From assembly GCA_938016265.1 (NCBI GenBank), contig CALLWB010000013.1, positions 156,244 through 220,243 on the forward strand: a stretch of 64,000 nucleotides of DNA, in the 5' to 3' direction. Each line of letters starts with the position of its first letter. Position 1 is the first letter of the stretch. The notes beneath the pieces are model-generated. The model was given only the letters and a program-made list of their open reading frames with translations, made no database searches and had not been told where the DNA came from. A program made the translations under genes and the position numbers. This document shows positions 18,668 through 26,799 of the stretch, in pieces. Origin of the DNA: an uncultured Saprospiraceae bacterium (GTDB taxonomy: Bacteria; Bacteroidota; Bacteroidia; Chitinophagales; Saprospiraceae).

Positions 18668-19774
18668 ATGGATAAAATGATTGTATTGCTTTTCGTTTGT
18701 TTGTCTTTGATGCAGGAAACTGTTCTAGGACAATCTGCAGTTGAGCAGTCTTTTCATCTGGGGCGAGTTATTCCAAATAATAGAATTTTCCCAGAGGTAG
18801 AACATTTGTCCTTTATGTCTGAAACAGCCTATGTGAGGTATACCAACGGGAAAAACAATCTATGGCCTTCCTTGTATAATTTCCCCATTTTGTCAATGAG
18901 TTTTGCTTATGAGTCTATTGGCAATAAAACGAAGTTGGGAACTGCCTTTAGCATAACGCCAACTATGAGTTTTTACCTATTCCAAAAACAAAAAATAAAT
19001 CTCCAGCTAGAAACTGGAATTGGAGTGGCTGTGTTGGGAAAACACTTTAATAAAATAAACAACCCTGACAATTCAATTAATGGTTCGTTGTTTAACTTCT
19101 CAGGGATGATGTCCTTGTTACTGGAAATAAAAATCAATGAACAGTTTCGATTGATAACGGGGCCATCGCTGTCTCATTATTCGAATGGAAATTATGCAAA
19201 TCCCAATGTTGGTTCGAATATACCAGATTGGCAGTTGGGAGTTCGTTATGTGCCAAGGATTTCAGAAAATGTGGCGGAAAAAATTACAACTGCTGAGCTA
19301 CCGGTTATTAATAAGCGAATTCATCCTTTTTTGCGGATTGCTTCGGGATTGAAAGAAAAAGGATTTGACGGACCCAAATATACCGTTGTTAGCGCAGCAG
19401 TTGGGGTAAATCGGATGTTTGGGAGGACTCATCGGGTGAGTACAGGGTTTGGGTTTATTTTGGATAATGCTACACTTCGGTATCAAAAGCATATTGGACT
19501 TAATCCAGGAGAAGAATTCAGGCATTCCTCTAAATATGTTTGGTTTGTAGGACATGAGTTTTTGTTTGGGTATATCGGATTATTGACGGAAGGCGGATTT
19601 TATTTGAATGATTTTGAAGATAAAACCAGCTTTCTAGCGTCTAAACTAGGATTCAACTTTTATCCAGCTAATGCGTTTAAAAAATGGAAGCATCTACCCT
19701 ATTTTGGTTTTTACATTCAAAGTTCATTCGGCGAAGCGGAATATGTGGAGCTTGTTGTCGGGTATCAATTCTAA
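18668..19774 (+). CDS. PagL-like lipid A deacylase (acyloxyacyl hydrolase family)
   Basis: This 368-residue outer-membrane barrel protein begins with a signal peptide (MIVLLFVCLSLMQETVLGQ region). The motif HYSNGNYANPNVGSN resembles the HxSN active site of PagL, an enzyme that removes the 3-O acyl chain from lipid A in the outer membrane. By my memory of the P. aeruginosa enzyme, a catalytic Glu lies 12 residues after the Ser. Here that position is Asn, as in many Bacteroidota relatives, so activity is uncertain. ATG 18668 is preferred to the upstream TTG at 18644, and ATG 18677 is also possible. A TATATTTG box (18655-18662) lies just before the start. Confidence 0.7.
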   Translation: MDKMIVLLFVCLSLMQETVLGQSAVEQSFHLGRVIPNNRIFPEVEHLSFMSETAYVRYTNGKNNLWPSLYNFPILSMSFAYESIGNKTKLGTAFSITPTMSFYLFQKQKINLQLETGIGVAVLGKHFNKINNPDNSINGSLFNFSGMMSLLLEIKINEQFRLITGPSLSHYSNGNYANPNVGSNIPDWQLGVRYVPRISENVAEKITTAELPVINKRIHPFLRIASGLKEKGFDGPKYTVVSAAVGVNRMFGRTHRVSTGFGFILDNATLRYQKHIGLNPGEEFRHSSKYVWFVGHEFLFGYIGLLTEGGFYLNDFEDKTSFLASKLGFNFYPANAFKKWKHLPYFGFYIQSSFGEAEYVELVVGYQF

Positions 19775-19808
19775 TTATTGCACCATCAAAATGTCCGTTA
19801 GAAATCAA

Positions 19809-19830
19809 ACTTTCAATATTAATTGAAAGT
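19809..19830. promoter_or_regulatory. Inverted repeat overlapping the mqnE -33 element
   Basis: ACTTTCAAT-ATTA-ATTGAAAGT has perfect 9-bp arms and a 4-bp spacer. Its right arm contains the TTG (19823-19825) of the predicted mqnE promoter. A dimeric repressor bound here would block the promoter. No T-run follows, so it does not look like a terminator of the upstream gene. Confidence 0.5.
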
Positions 19831-19852
19831 TCAAAATAAAGTATTATCTTTG
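19823..19852 (+). promoter_or_regulatory. Consensus Bacteroidota promoter for the mqn operon
   Basis: TTG (19823-19825), exactly 19 bp, then TATCTTTG (19845-19852), an excellent match to the -33/-7 consensus. The predicted start gives a leader of about 13 nt before the mqnE ATG at 19873. Confidence 0.7.
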
Positions 19853-19872
19853 TAGCAATCAAGTAATATTCT

Positions 19873-21072
19873 ATGAAAAATTCATCACCAATACAGACCT
19901 TATTAGCTGACAAATCTTTAGATAGCGGGTTGGTTACAATTGCTAACAAAGTACAAGCAAAAGAGCGATTGACTCCAGAAGATGGTGTGTATTTGTTTGA
20001 GCACGCACCACTTGGGTATCTAGGCGTGTTAGCCAATTCTATCCGTGAGGAAAAACATGGAGATAAGACTTATTTTAATCGAAATTTTCACCTGGAACCA
20101 ACCAATGTGTGCTTATACACCTGCACTTTTTGTTCCTATTCCCGATTGATAAAAAAGAGAGAAGAAGGCTGGGAATACACAGAAGAGGACATGATGGAGA
20201 TCATTCGGAAATACGATGATCAACCAGTAACGGAAGTCCACATTGTAGGCGGAGTTTTGCCACAGTATGATTTGAAATTTTATGCAGATTTATTCCGTAA
20301 GATCAAAGAACACCGTCCTGAATTGCATGTAAAAGCTTTGACACCAGTTGAATACCACTATATATTCAAAAAAGGAAAAGTGTCTTACGAGGAAGGGATG
20401 AAACTAATGGTAGAGGCAGGACTGGATTCGATGCCAGGAGGAGGAGCAGAAATTTTTCATCCAGAAATCAGAGACGAGATTGCAGGTGGTAAGTGCAACG
20501 CAGAGGAATGGTTGAAAATACACGAAATTCTCCATAATCTAGGAAAACGGTCTAACGCGACCATGCTTTATGGGCATATTGAAAAATTTGAGCATCGCGT
20601 CGACCACCTCGAAAGACTAAGAAACCTCCAGGATAAAACAGGCGGATTTCAGACTTTCATCCCACTAAAATTCAGAAACAAAAATAATCAGATGTCTCAT
20701 GTGCCGGAAAGCACGGTCGTCGAAGACCTGAGGAATTATGCAATAAGCAGAATCTATCTAGACAACTTTTCTCATATCAAAGCCTACTGGCCTATGATTG
20801 GGAAGACTACGGCTCAATTGTCGCTGGCTTTTGGAGTGAATGATATGGACGGGACAATCGACGATACTACAAAAATTTACTCCATGGCAGGCGCCGAAGA
20901 AAAGAATCCTGCGATGTCGACCAAGGACTTAGTCCATATGATCAAAAACGTAAATCGGCACCCAATTGAGCGAGATACCTTGTACAATGTAGTGACCGAT
21001 TTTAAGGATCATGAGTTCCCTGATGAAATCAAATATAAAGGATACATGGATCTTCCAGTAATAAATAATTAA
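19873..21072 (+). CDS. mqnE: Aminodeoxyfutalosine synthase
   Basis: This 399-residue radical SAM enzyme of the futalosine menaquinone pathway joins 3-enolpyruvylbenzoate (carboxyvinyloxybenzoate) to the adenosyl group of SAM, making aminodeoxyfutalosine. The 4Fe-4S cluster motif CLYTCTFC has Cys80, Cys84 and Cys87. Family signatures include VEAGLDSMPGGGAEIF, SNATMLYGHIE, a long HRVDHLERLRNLQDKTGGF segment, and DNFSHIKAYWPM near the C-terminus. The IF after GGGAE and the YGHIE element favour MqnE over its paralogue MqnC. It is the first gene of a tight operon with a histidine phosphatase and mqnA. Confidence 0.92.
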   Translation: MKNSSPIQTLLADKSLDSGLVTIANKVQAKERLTPEDGVYLFEHAPLGYLGVLANSIREEKHGDKTYFNRNFHLEPTNVCLYTCTFCSYSRLIKKREEGWEYTEEDMMEIIRKYDDQPVTEVHIVGGVLPQYDLKFYADLFRKIKEHRPELHVKALTPVEYHYIFKKGKVSYEEGMKLMVEAGLDSMPGGGAEIFHPEIRDEIAGGKCNAEEWLKIHEILHNLGKRSNATMLYGHIEKFEHRVDHLERLRNLQDKTGGFQTFIPLKFRNKNNQMSHVPESTVVEDLRNYAISRIYLDNFSHIKAYWPMIGKTTAQLSLAFGVNDMDGTIDDTTKIYSMAGAEEKNPAMSTKDLVHMIKNVNRHPIERDTLYNVVTDFKDHEFPDEIKYKGYMDLPVINN

Positions 21073-21075
21073 CGC

Positions 21076-21705
21076 GTGGTGAGAGAAATTTACTTAGTGA
21101 GACATGGGGAAACGGACTATAATAAGAAACATATTATACAAGGTAGTGGAGTAGATTCGGTGCTCAACGAAACGGGGATCAGTCAAGGAAGATTATTATT
21201 CGACAAGTATAAGAATATTGATTTTGACATCGTTCATATTTCCAGTTTACAACGCACCCAACAAACGGTGCAGCACTTTTTAAACCAGAATATCCCCTCA
21301 CAAAAATGGAGAGAGTTGGATGAAATAAACTGGGGAATTTACGAGGGAAAACCAGGAAATGGAGCAATGCATCAAGTGTATAAGGCATTGGTTAAAAGCT
21401 GGGTGGAAAAGGAATACAACGCGAAGATTGAAGAAGGAGAAAGTGCAAACGACCTGGGAATTCGTCTGGAACGGTTCATAAAACATCTAATCTCCACTTC
21501 GCATCAAAAAGTATTGATTTGTTCGCATGGAAGGACTTTAAAAGCATTGGTATCGCTCCTCCAAACCGGTACACTTGACCGAATGGAAGATTACAAATTT
21601 AACAACACTGGATTTACAAAAGTAAATCTCCTACAGAATAATTTTGAAGTAGAATTTGTGAATGATTTATCTCATTTAATTGTGGAGCAGCATGAAGAAA
21701 ATTAA
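21076..21705 (+). CDS. Histidine phosphatase family protein in the mqn operon
   Basis: This 209-residue protein of the phosphoglycerate mutase-like superfamily has the phospho-acceptor motif LVRHGETDYN, with His10, and a second His in LICSHGRTLKAL. This is the usual arrangement of phosphatases such as CobC/alpha-ribazole phosphatase and small-molecule phosphatases. It starts with GTG (21076, or a second GTG at 21079) only 3 bp after mqnE and overlaps the mqnA start, so it should be translated with both. No phosphatase step is known in the futalosine pathway. It might act on an upstream intermediate or be a passenger. The substrate is unknown. Confidence 0.8.
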   Translation: MVREIYLVRHGETDYNKKHIIQGSGVDSVLNETGISQGRLLFDKYKNIDFDIVHISSLQRTQQTVQHFLNQNIPSQKWRELDEINWGIYEGKPGNGAMHQVYKALVKSWVEKEYNAKIEEGESANDLGIRLERFIKHLISTSHQKVLICSHGRTLKALVSLLQTGTLDRMEDYKFNNTGFTKVNLLQNNFEVEFVNDLSHLIVEQHEEN

Positions 21706-22471
21706 GATTTCAGCAGTTTCTTATTTGAATACGAAGCCGTTTATTCTAGGCCTCAAGGAAAAAGGAGTCGATCAGTTGATCAATTTGAGTCTTGATATGC
21801 CTGCTTTATGTGCTAAGAAATTGGTAGATGGCGAAGTAGATCTTGGATTGGTTCCGGTGGCTGTTATTCCACATATAGAAACCCCTCATATTATTTCCGA
21901 TTTTTGTATTGGGACAACTGGAGAGGTTCGAACGGTGGCTGTTTTTGCTACACAACCACTGAATAAATTAAAGCGGATTTATCTGGATTACCAATCAAGA
22001 ACGAGTGTGGAGTTGCTCCGGATATTACTAGAAAAACATTGGGGAATGAGCCCTGAACTGATTCCTGCTGAAGCTGGTTATGAACAAGTTATAGGTGGCG
22101 ATACGGGTGGTTTGGTAATCGGGGATCGGGCAATTGATCTGAAGGACAAGTATCCGTTTTTCTACGATCTGGGTTCTGCCTGGAAAGAGATGACCAACTT
22201 GCCTTTCGTATTTGCAGCCTGGGTCAGCAACAAACCTTTGCCTACAGAATTTGTACAAACCTTCAATAGCGCCCTTCAATATGGTATTGATCACATCAGT
22301 TTAGCCATAACTCAGCTCCAACCTGACTATCCTACTTTTAGTGTACAGGAATATTTTACCAAATACATTAGCTATTCTTTGGATGCTCCAAAAAAGCAAG
22401 CGCTGACGCTGTTTTTAGAGAATTTGAAGACGATGCGGAATTATTCTAATCAGGAAATTGTGTTTAGTTAA
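21692..22471 (+). CDS. mqnA: Chorismate dehydratase
   Basis: MqnA removes water from chorismate to give 3-enolpyruvylbenzoate, the first step of the futalosine route to menaquinone. The 259-residue protein begins with the diagnostic SAVSYLNTKPFI. It also has DLGLVPVAVIPHI, a SRTSVELLRILL segment and LVIGDRAI, as in MqnA/MqnD-type periplasmic-binding-protein folds. ATG 21692 gives the normal family N-terminus and overlaps the phosphatase gene by 14 bp; a TTG four codons upstream is less likely. Its product feeds MqnE, encoded two genes upstream. Confidence 0.92.
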   Translation: MKKIKISAVSYLNTKPFILGLKEKGVDQLINLSLDMPALCAKKLVDGEVDLGLVPVAVIPHIETPHIISDFCIGTTGEVRTVAVFATQPLNKLKRIYLDYQSRTSVELLRILLEKHWGMSPELIPAEAGYEQVIGGDTGGLVIGDRAIDLKDKYPFFYDLGSAWKEMTNLPFVFAAWVSNKPLPTEFVQTFNSALQYGIDHISLAITQLQPDYPTFSVQEYFTKYISYSLDAPKKQALTLFLENLKTMRNYSNQEIVFS

Positions 22472-22563
22472 ATCGACCATAAACAGAAATGCGAATCAGG
22501 ATTACCAGGATAGAAGGATTTTCTTGATTTTATCGTACTAACCTAATTCATTTGTTGAATACG

Positions 22564-23004
22564 CTACTTAAAATATTTCCGGTAAACAGGCTTTCTCCAG
22601 GCAAACTGGAAATATAGAACAGGATACAACAATCCATCAAGCAGCTTCCAACCGCTGGTATAGGTGACGTCGTCTACGATCATGGAACCTGTTCCTTGCT
22701 TTACGATCAAGTGTTTGTGTTTCCAATTTTTGAGTGGTGGGGGTAGATTATTACCAGAACTGGTGTCCGTGAAATAACATTCGGTATCCGTTTGTTGAAA
22801 TTCGGTTATTTTGCTGACCCATAGTTTCTTGACTCCAAGAATGTTTAGTTCTACATGAACTTCAGAATTTAATTGGCTTCCGTCAAAACGTTTTACCTTT
22901 AGTCCAATCAGAGGCGGTTTTAATGCCTTGAACAGGGACTCGTCAAATTGATTGAAAACGGTTTTGTAGTCTTGAGCTACTTGTGTTTTTATCTTAAAAT
23001 TCAT
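22564..23004 (-). CDS. SRPBCC-like ligand-binding protein
   Basis: This 146-residue cytoplasmic protein has the SRPBCC/START-like pattern: a start resembling KIKTQVAQDYKTVFNQFD, a central beta sheet (KKLWVSKITEF), then LPPPLKNWKHKHLIV and a C-terminal helix after DGLLYPVLYFQFAWRK. Small proteins of this class bind hydrophobic ligands in a helix-grip cavity. The ligand is unknown. It is convergent with mqnA and divergent from the Rossmann-fold gene. Confidence 0.65.
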   Translation of the reverse strand: MNFKIKTQVAQDYKTVFNQFDESLFKALKPPLIGLKVKRFDGSQLNSEVHVELNILGVKKLWVSKITEFQQTDTECYFTDTSSGNNLPPPLKNWKHKHLIVKQGTGSMIVDDVTYTSGWKLLDGLLYPVLYFQFAWRKPVYRKYFK

Positions 23005-23106
23005 TGGCTGTTAGAAACTACGTTGATTGATTACCAGAAGGGAATTTTTTCATCATATTAAATGAAAATCTGCCGTCATAATTCAGGATTAAGAACATAA
23101 ATCAAT

Positions 23107-23114
23107 TAACTTTG
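23107..23114 (+). promoter_or_regulatory. Putative -7 element for the Rossmann/gldC operon
   Basis: TAACTTTG, a perfect TAnnTTTG box, 19 bp before the ATG at 23134. No convincing -33 TTG at 19-bp spacing. Confidence 0.5.
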
Positions 23115-23133
23115 TTCGAATTTTATCGAAAGT

Positions 23134-23805
23134 ATGACAAATCTTAGTAAAAAAGTAAAGACGGCCTTGTTGTTTGGAGCAACTGGCCTTGTTGGAAGGG
23201 CTTGCCTTTCCTACTTGTTAGATAGTCCTGTGTATGATAAAGTGGTCACTTTTGGGCGGAGAATTTTGGAGGAAGATCATCCCAAATTAGAGCAACAAAT
23301 TGTTGACTTTAATAGGCTGAAAGATTATGGATCTTTGCTAGTCGGTGACGATGTCTATTGTTGTTTGGGAACAACGATGAAAAAGGCAGGAAGCAAAGAA
23401 GCATTCTACAAAGTAGACTTTACTTATTGCGATGAAATAGCAAAAATAGCTTCCGCAAATGGCGCCCAACAATTTTTATTAGTTTCTTCGATTGGAGCGT
23501 ATTCAAATTCCATGTTTTTTTACAATAAGGTGAAGGGGCAACTAGAAAACGCAGTCAAACATTACCCTTTTCAAAGTGTCCATATCTTTAGACCGGCAGT
23601 ATTGATGGGGAAACGGGAAGAAGGACGATTTGGCGAAACGGTAGGAATAAGCCTTGGAAAAGCCTTCAATTTTGCCACCTCCGGCAAACTGTTGAAGTAT
23701 CGACCTATTGACGGCGATCAAGTAGCAAAAGCAATGGTCGTGCAAGCAGAAATTGCCGCACACGGCATTCACATTTATGAATCTGATGTAATCCAGAAAA
23801 TATAA
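23134..23805 (+). CDS. NAD(P)-binding Rossmann-fold protein (TIP30/NmrA-like)
   Basis: This 223-residue protein has a dinucleotide-binding loop GATGLVG at about 14-20 after a beta strand, a VYCCLGTTMKKAGSKEAF segment, and LVSSIGAYSNSMFFYNKVKG containing the Ser ... Tyr-x3-Lys pattern of short-chain/atypical SDR proteins. RPAVLMGKREEGR is near the end. The layout resembles HTATIP2/TIP30-like and related oxidoreductases whose substrates are mostly unknown. Three base pairs separate it from gldC, so they form one transcript. Whether it contributes to gliding is unknown. Confidence 0.75.
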   Translation: MTNLSKKVKTALLFGATGLVGRACLSYLLDSPVYDKVVTFGRRILEEDHPKLEQQIVDFNRLKDYGSLLVGDDVYCCLGTTMKKAGSKEAFYKVDFTYCDEIAKIASANGAQQFLLVSSIGAYSNSMFFYNKVKGQLENAVKHYPFQSVHIFRPAVLMGKREEGRFGETVGISLGKAFNFATSGKLLKYRPIDGDQVAKAMVVQAEIAAHGIHIYESDVIQKI

Positions 23806-23808
23806 TTC

Positions 23809-24150
23809 ATGAGCAAAGAAAAGGTTGTCGATAGCAAAGACATAACAATCAAAATCGGCTTAGATGCCAACAAAATGCCCGTTCATATGGAGTGGGAAAC
23901 GGAAGGAAATCCTCAGGAGAGCAAGGCGATGTTGCTTTCTCTCTTTGACAAGGAGCATAAGGACACATTTAAGATTGATCTGTGGACGAATGAGATGCAG
24001 GTCAATGAAATGGATCGGTTTTTCTATCAAACACTCAGAGGGCTGGCAGATACCTATTTTAATGCTACAAAAAACCACAAACTTGCTAGTGATATGCGGA
24101 AGTTTGTTGATTATTTTGGAGAGCAAACGGAAGTGATTCCTAAGGAATAA
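23809..24150 (+). CDS. gldC: Gliding motility protein GldC
   Basis: This 113-residue protein matches GldC along most of its length: DITIKIGLDANKMP, a WETEG segment, KAMLLSLFD, FKIDLWTNEMQVNEM and FFYQTLRGLADTYF. GldC is a small cytoplasmic protein that supports gliding in Flavobacterium, apparently by stabilising GldB; it is not part of the T9SS core. In many relatives gldB is adjacent, but here the partner gene is an NAD(P)-binding protein. Its presence supports a gliding or T9SS-bearing organism, as do the T9SS signals in nearby proteins. Confidence 0.88.
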   Translation: MSKEKVVDSKDITIKIGLDANKMPVHMEWETEGNPQESKAMLLSLFDKEHKDTFKIDLWTNEMQVNEMDRFFYQTLRGLADTYFNATKNHKLASDMRKFVDYFGEQTEVIPKE

Positions 24151-24159
24151 AATCCATGT

Positions 24160-24489
24160 TTAGGGTAAATACCCTATGATGCCCAAATCAATGGCTTCTA
24201 GTAAAAAACGTTGGCAGTTGATACTTTCATTATCCGCACAAATTGCATTGCCGTCACAATCTACAGGATTAAATAGGGCATCAATACAAGTGCCGTCAAA
24301 TTGAAAGTAAAACTGCTCGTTCCACTCATATTTTTGAAGATATAGTACGCAACCAGTTTCGAATATCTCGGATCCTGTGTAGGGAACCATTTGAGCGTTT
24401 TCAAGGATGGTGGGCGTGCAATCTGCAGATGGTTTATGATTGCAAGAAGCTAAAATCATGCAGGCAGCGAATAGAAGTAAATGTTTCAT
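24160..24489 (-). CDS. Small lipoprotein, paralogue of the next gene
   Basis: This 109-residue protein has a lipoprotein signal (MKHLLLFAACMILASC, lipobox LASC, Cys16). The mature part is Cys-rich and shares with the gene at 24555-24878 the pattern CTP(T/S)ILE, MVPYTG, QKYEW/EKYEW, QFYF and an IGY ending. The cysteines could form disulfides in the periplasm. No known domain is recognised. It looks like one half of a tandem duplication. Confidence 0.7.
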   Translation of the reverse strand: MKHLLLFAACMILASCNHKPSADCTPTILENAQMVPYTGSEIFETGCVLYLQKYEWNEQFYFQFDGTCIDALFNPVDCDGNAICADNESINCQRFLLEAIDLGIIGYLP

Positions 24490-24554
24490 GCGTTGTTTGT
24501 TCTTCTTAGTTAGACTCCAAAAGCGTTGGATTGATTTGGGAAATAAAAGGTACT

Positions 24555-24878
24555 CTATTGCTCATATCCAACAATGCCAATATAGGTCGATCGCTTGAAA
24601 AAATTCATACATTGGCTGTTTCCGTATTCCTCACAAATGATATTGCCATAGCAATCTTCTACAATACCGGCCATATCCACGCAATAACCATCTTCACGAA
24701 AGTAAAACTGCCCTTCCCACTCATATTTTTCGATGTACATACAACCGATTTGCTCCGTTCCTGTGTAGGGGACCATTTCATATTTTTCAAGGATGGAAGG
24801 GGTACAGTCCAGTCGCTTTTTATCATTACAAGCAGCAAAAATCAGGCAGACGGCACAAAATAGAAGTAAATATTTCAT
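24555..24878 (-). CDS. Small lipoprotein, paralogue of the previous gene
   Basis: This 107-residue protein has a lipobox FAAC (Cys17) after a hydrophobic signal. Its mature region matches the 24160-24489 product: DCTPSILEKYEMVPYTG, EKYEWEGQFYF, a DCYGNIIC segment and the IGIVGYEQ end. It is upstream of its twin on the same strand, 65 bp apart, so the two may be cotranscribed. Function unknown. Confidence 0.7.
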   Translation of the reverse strand: MKYLLLFCAVCLIFAACNDKKRLDCTPSILEKYEMVPYTGTEQIGCMYIEKYEWEGQFYFREDGYCVDMAGIVEDCYGNIICEEYGNSQCMNFFKRSTYIGIVGYEQ

Positions 24879-24933
24879 AGTATTTGTTTGTTTCTACTTG
24901 GGTAGACCGCCGATATTTGCAAAAGGGTTGGGT

Positions 24934-25200
24934 TTAAGACAAAATTACATAAAGAAATGTGAGGCATAAAATAGACAAACCAAATGATAAGGTGAGTTGA
25001 ACAATATCTTTTTGTATTCTTTTTTTTGTGGCCAATTTCATCCTTTTTATAGATTCGGCTGTTTGTACTGTCCTTGAATTATCGCTTTTTCCTGTTTTAA
25101 GAAAATAACTTTTTCGATCCTTGAACTGTTGCTTAGTCTTTCCACGGCGCAGGTTTCTGTTGTTTTTAATGGAGGTCATCCCATTACTTGAATAGCCCAT
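24934..25200 (-). CDS. Small basic protein with one C-terminal membrane helix
   Basis: This 88-residue protein has a strongly basic N-terminal two thirds (SIKNNRNLRRGKTKQQFKDR) and a single hydrophobic helix at the C-terminus (VQLTLSFGLSILCLTFLYVIL). The N-terminus would face the cytoplasm. Similar short SIKNNR-type proteins occur in Bacteroidota, but I know of no assigned role. It precedes the two lipoprotein genes on the same strand. Confidence 0.55.
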   Translation of the reverse strand: MGYSSNGMTSIKNNRNLRRGKTKQQFKDRKSYFLKTGKSDNSRTVQTAESIKRMKLATKKRIQKDIVQLTLSFGLSILCLTFLYVILS

Positions 25201-25414
25201 AATCTAATTGTTTTGGTGAGTAATTCCATCAAAAACAACTATTTAGATCAAGATTTCCAGTTTGTTCTTTTAATACAAGGAGATTATCGACTTATGTTTG
25301 GAATTCCAGGTTTGGGTTGCTTTTTAACTAAATTCGACGTTTGCCATACTACGTACCGGCGAATTTATTCACTGATAGGTAGTACGTGAAATATATAGAA
25401 CGTGAAATACTTAA

Positions 25415-26038
25415 CTAATCATTAAAAACATTTTGGAATTGGAGGCTGTATTTTTTGACGACTTCCTTGGTAATGTCTTGCTCCTGCTCTACCCTTCCCA
25501 AAAACTTGATTCCAGTATATTTAAGAATATAATCTTCCGTGCTTGGGGTTGGAGGTCCATTAAAGATGATGCCCTTGACGGGAATGTTACGCCGTTGTAA
25601 TGCTTCAATAGACAACAAGGTATGATTGATACTGCCTAGGTAATTTTGAGAAACCAGAACCACGGGTATGTCCAATTGCTCCATCAAATCGATCAGCAAC
25701 TGCTTGTCATTTAATGGGACGTGCAAACCGCCTGCTCCTTCAATGATCAGATGATTGTTTGTTGCTGGGATTTTGAATTTGGACAAGGCGATTTCTATTC
25801 CATCTACTTCGGCAGAATAGTGCGGCGATGCTGGTGTCTTTAAGCGGTAAGTCTCCGGATGAATGACTGGCTCGAAGCTAGTGAGTGCTTCAATTTTATC
25901 AGAATCGGTGTTGTGAAGATCGCCAGATTGAACTGGTTTCCAGTAGTCGGCCTGCAGTGCTTCGGTAAGGATAGCAGCCACCACAGTCTTGCCAATCTCG
26001 GTGCTAATGCCAGTTATAAATAATTGTGTAAATTTCAT
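25415..26038 (-). CDS. bioD: Dethiobiotin synthetase
   Basis: BioD closes the ureido ring of biotin by ATP-dependent carboxylation of 7,8-diaminopelargonic acid. The 207-residue protein has the P-loop GISTEIGKT at 10-18, the KPVQSGDL substrate segment near 39, and EGAGGLHVPL near 100. The C-terminal KGIIFNGPP is also typical. No other biotin gene lies in the window. It is divergent from the uracil-DNA glycosylase-like gene, with 52 bp between starts. Confidence 0.9.
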   Translation of the reverse strand: MKFTQLFITGISTEIGKTVVAAILTEALQADYWKPVQSGDLHNTDSDKIEALTSFEPVIHPETYRLKTPASPHYSAEVDGIEIALSKFKIPATNNHLIIEGAGGLHVPLNDKQLLIDLMEQLDIPVVLVSQNYLGSINHTLLSIEALQRRNIPVKGIIFNGPPTPSTEDYILKYTGIKFLGRVEQEQDITKEVVKKYSLQFQNVFND

Positions 26039-26090
26039 TTAAAAGTTTGTAGATTAACGAAATTCATTTTTTTCATTTTAATAAATTTCG

Positions 26091-26714
26091 ATGACAAAGA
26101 TAAACCGATTTGTTAGAAAGTTAGCACACCAATCTACTGGAGAGCGGGCTGCTAATTTTTATCAATATGGATCGAAGGATAGCCCGCGAAAACGGAAAAA
26201 TCTTCGAATTTATTTGGAGGCGATGCTAGCTGCTCAGCCTGAAGTGCTGCTAGTAGGAGAAGCGCCTGGTTATCGCGGATGCAAGCAAACGGGGATCCCA
26301 TTTAGCAGTGAACGATTGGTGGCGGAAGGGCAATTTCCTTATGGAAAATCTATGGGGTATAAGTTGGGCAAGACGGAGAAACTGTATTCTGAAAGTTCGG
26401 CGACTATTTTGTGGCAAGCTCTCTGGGAGTTGGAGATGGCTCCACTTTGCTGGAACGCTTTTCCATTCCATCCATATGTAGAAAACAACCCTGATTCCAA
26501 CCGAAAACCTAACAAGGAGGAATTGGAGATTGGCCAGTATTTTTTGAAACGGTTGATTCGTTTATTTAGGGTGAAGACGGTGGTTGCTGTTGGGAAATCT
26601 GCTGAACGGTCGTTAGGGATGGCGGGTGTTGGATGTGTTGTTGTTCGGCATCCTTCCTATGGAGGGAAGCGGGATTTTTGTGAAGGAATGGCTGGGTTGT
26701 TTGGTCAACATTAA
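26091..26714 (+). CDS. Uracil-DNA glycosylase family protein
   Basis: This 207-residue protein belongs to the uracil-DNA glycosylase superfamily, which removes damaged bases from DNA. It shows the GEAPG-type active-site loop (LLVGEAPGYRGCKQTGIPF), the NAFPFHP segment in the middle, the VVAVGKSAERSL loop, and VRHPSYGG near the C-terminus, corresponding to the His motif that closes the site. It is not classical family 1 Ung. Which base it prefers cannot be read from sequence alone. Confidence 0.75.
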   Translation: MTKINRFVRKLAHQSTGERAANFYQYGSKDSPRKRKNLRIYLEAMLAAQPEVLLVGEAPGYRGCKQTGIPFSSERLVAEGQFPYGKSMGYKLGKTEKLYSESSATILWQALWELEMAPLCWNAFPFHPYVENNPDSNRKPNKEELEIGQYFLKRLIRLFRVKTVVAVGKSAERSLGMAGVGCVVVRHPSYGGKRDFCEGMAGLFGQH

Positions 26715-26799
26715 AAGAAAATAGGGGAAGCGTTTACGAACAAAAAAATAGACGCTCACCAGCCCTATCAGCCAGCAAACGCCTATATCAAACCTAATT

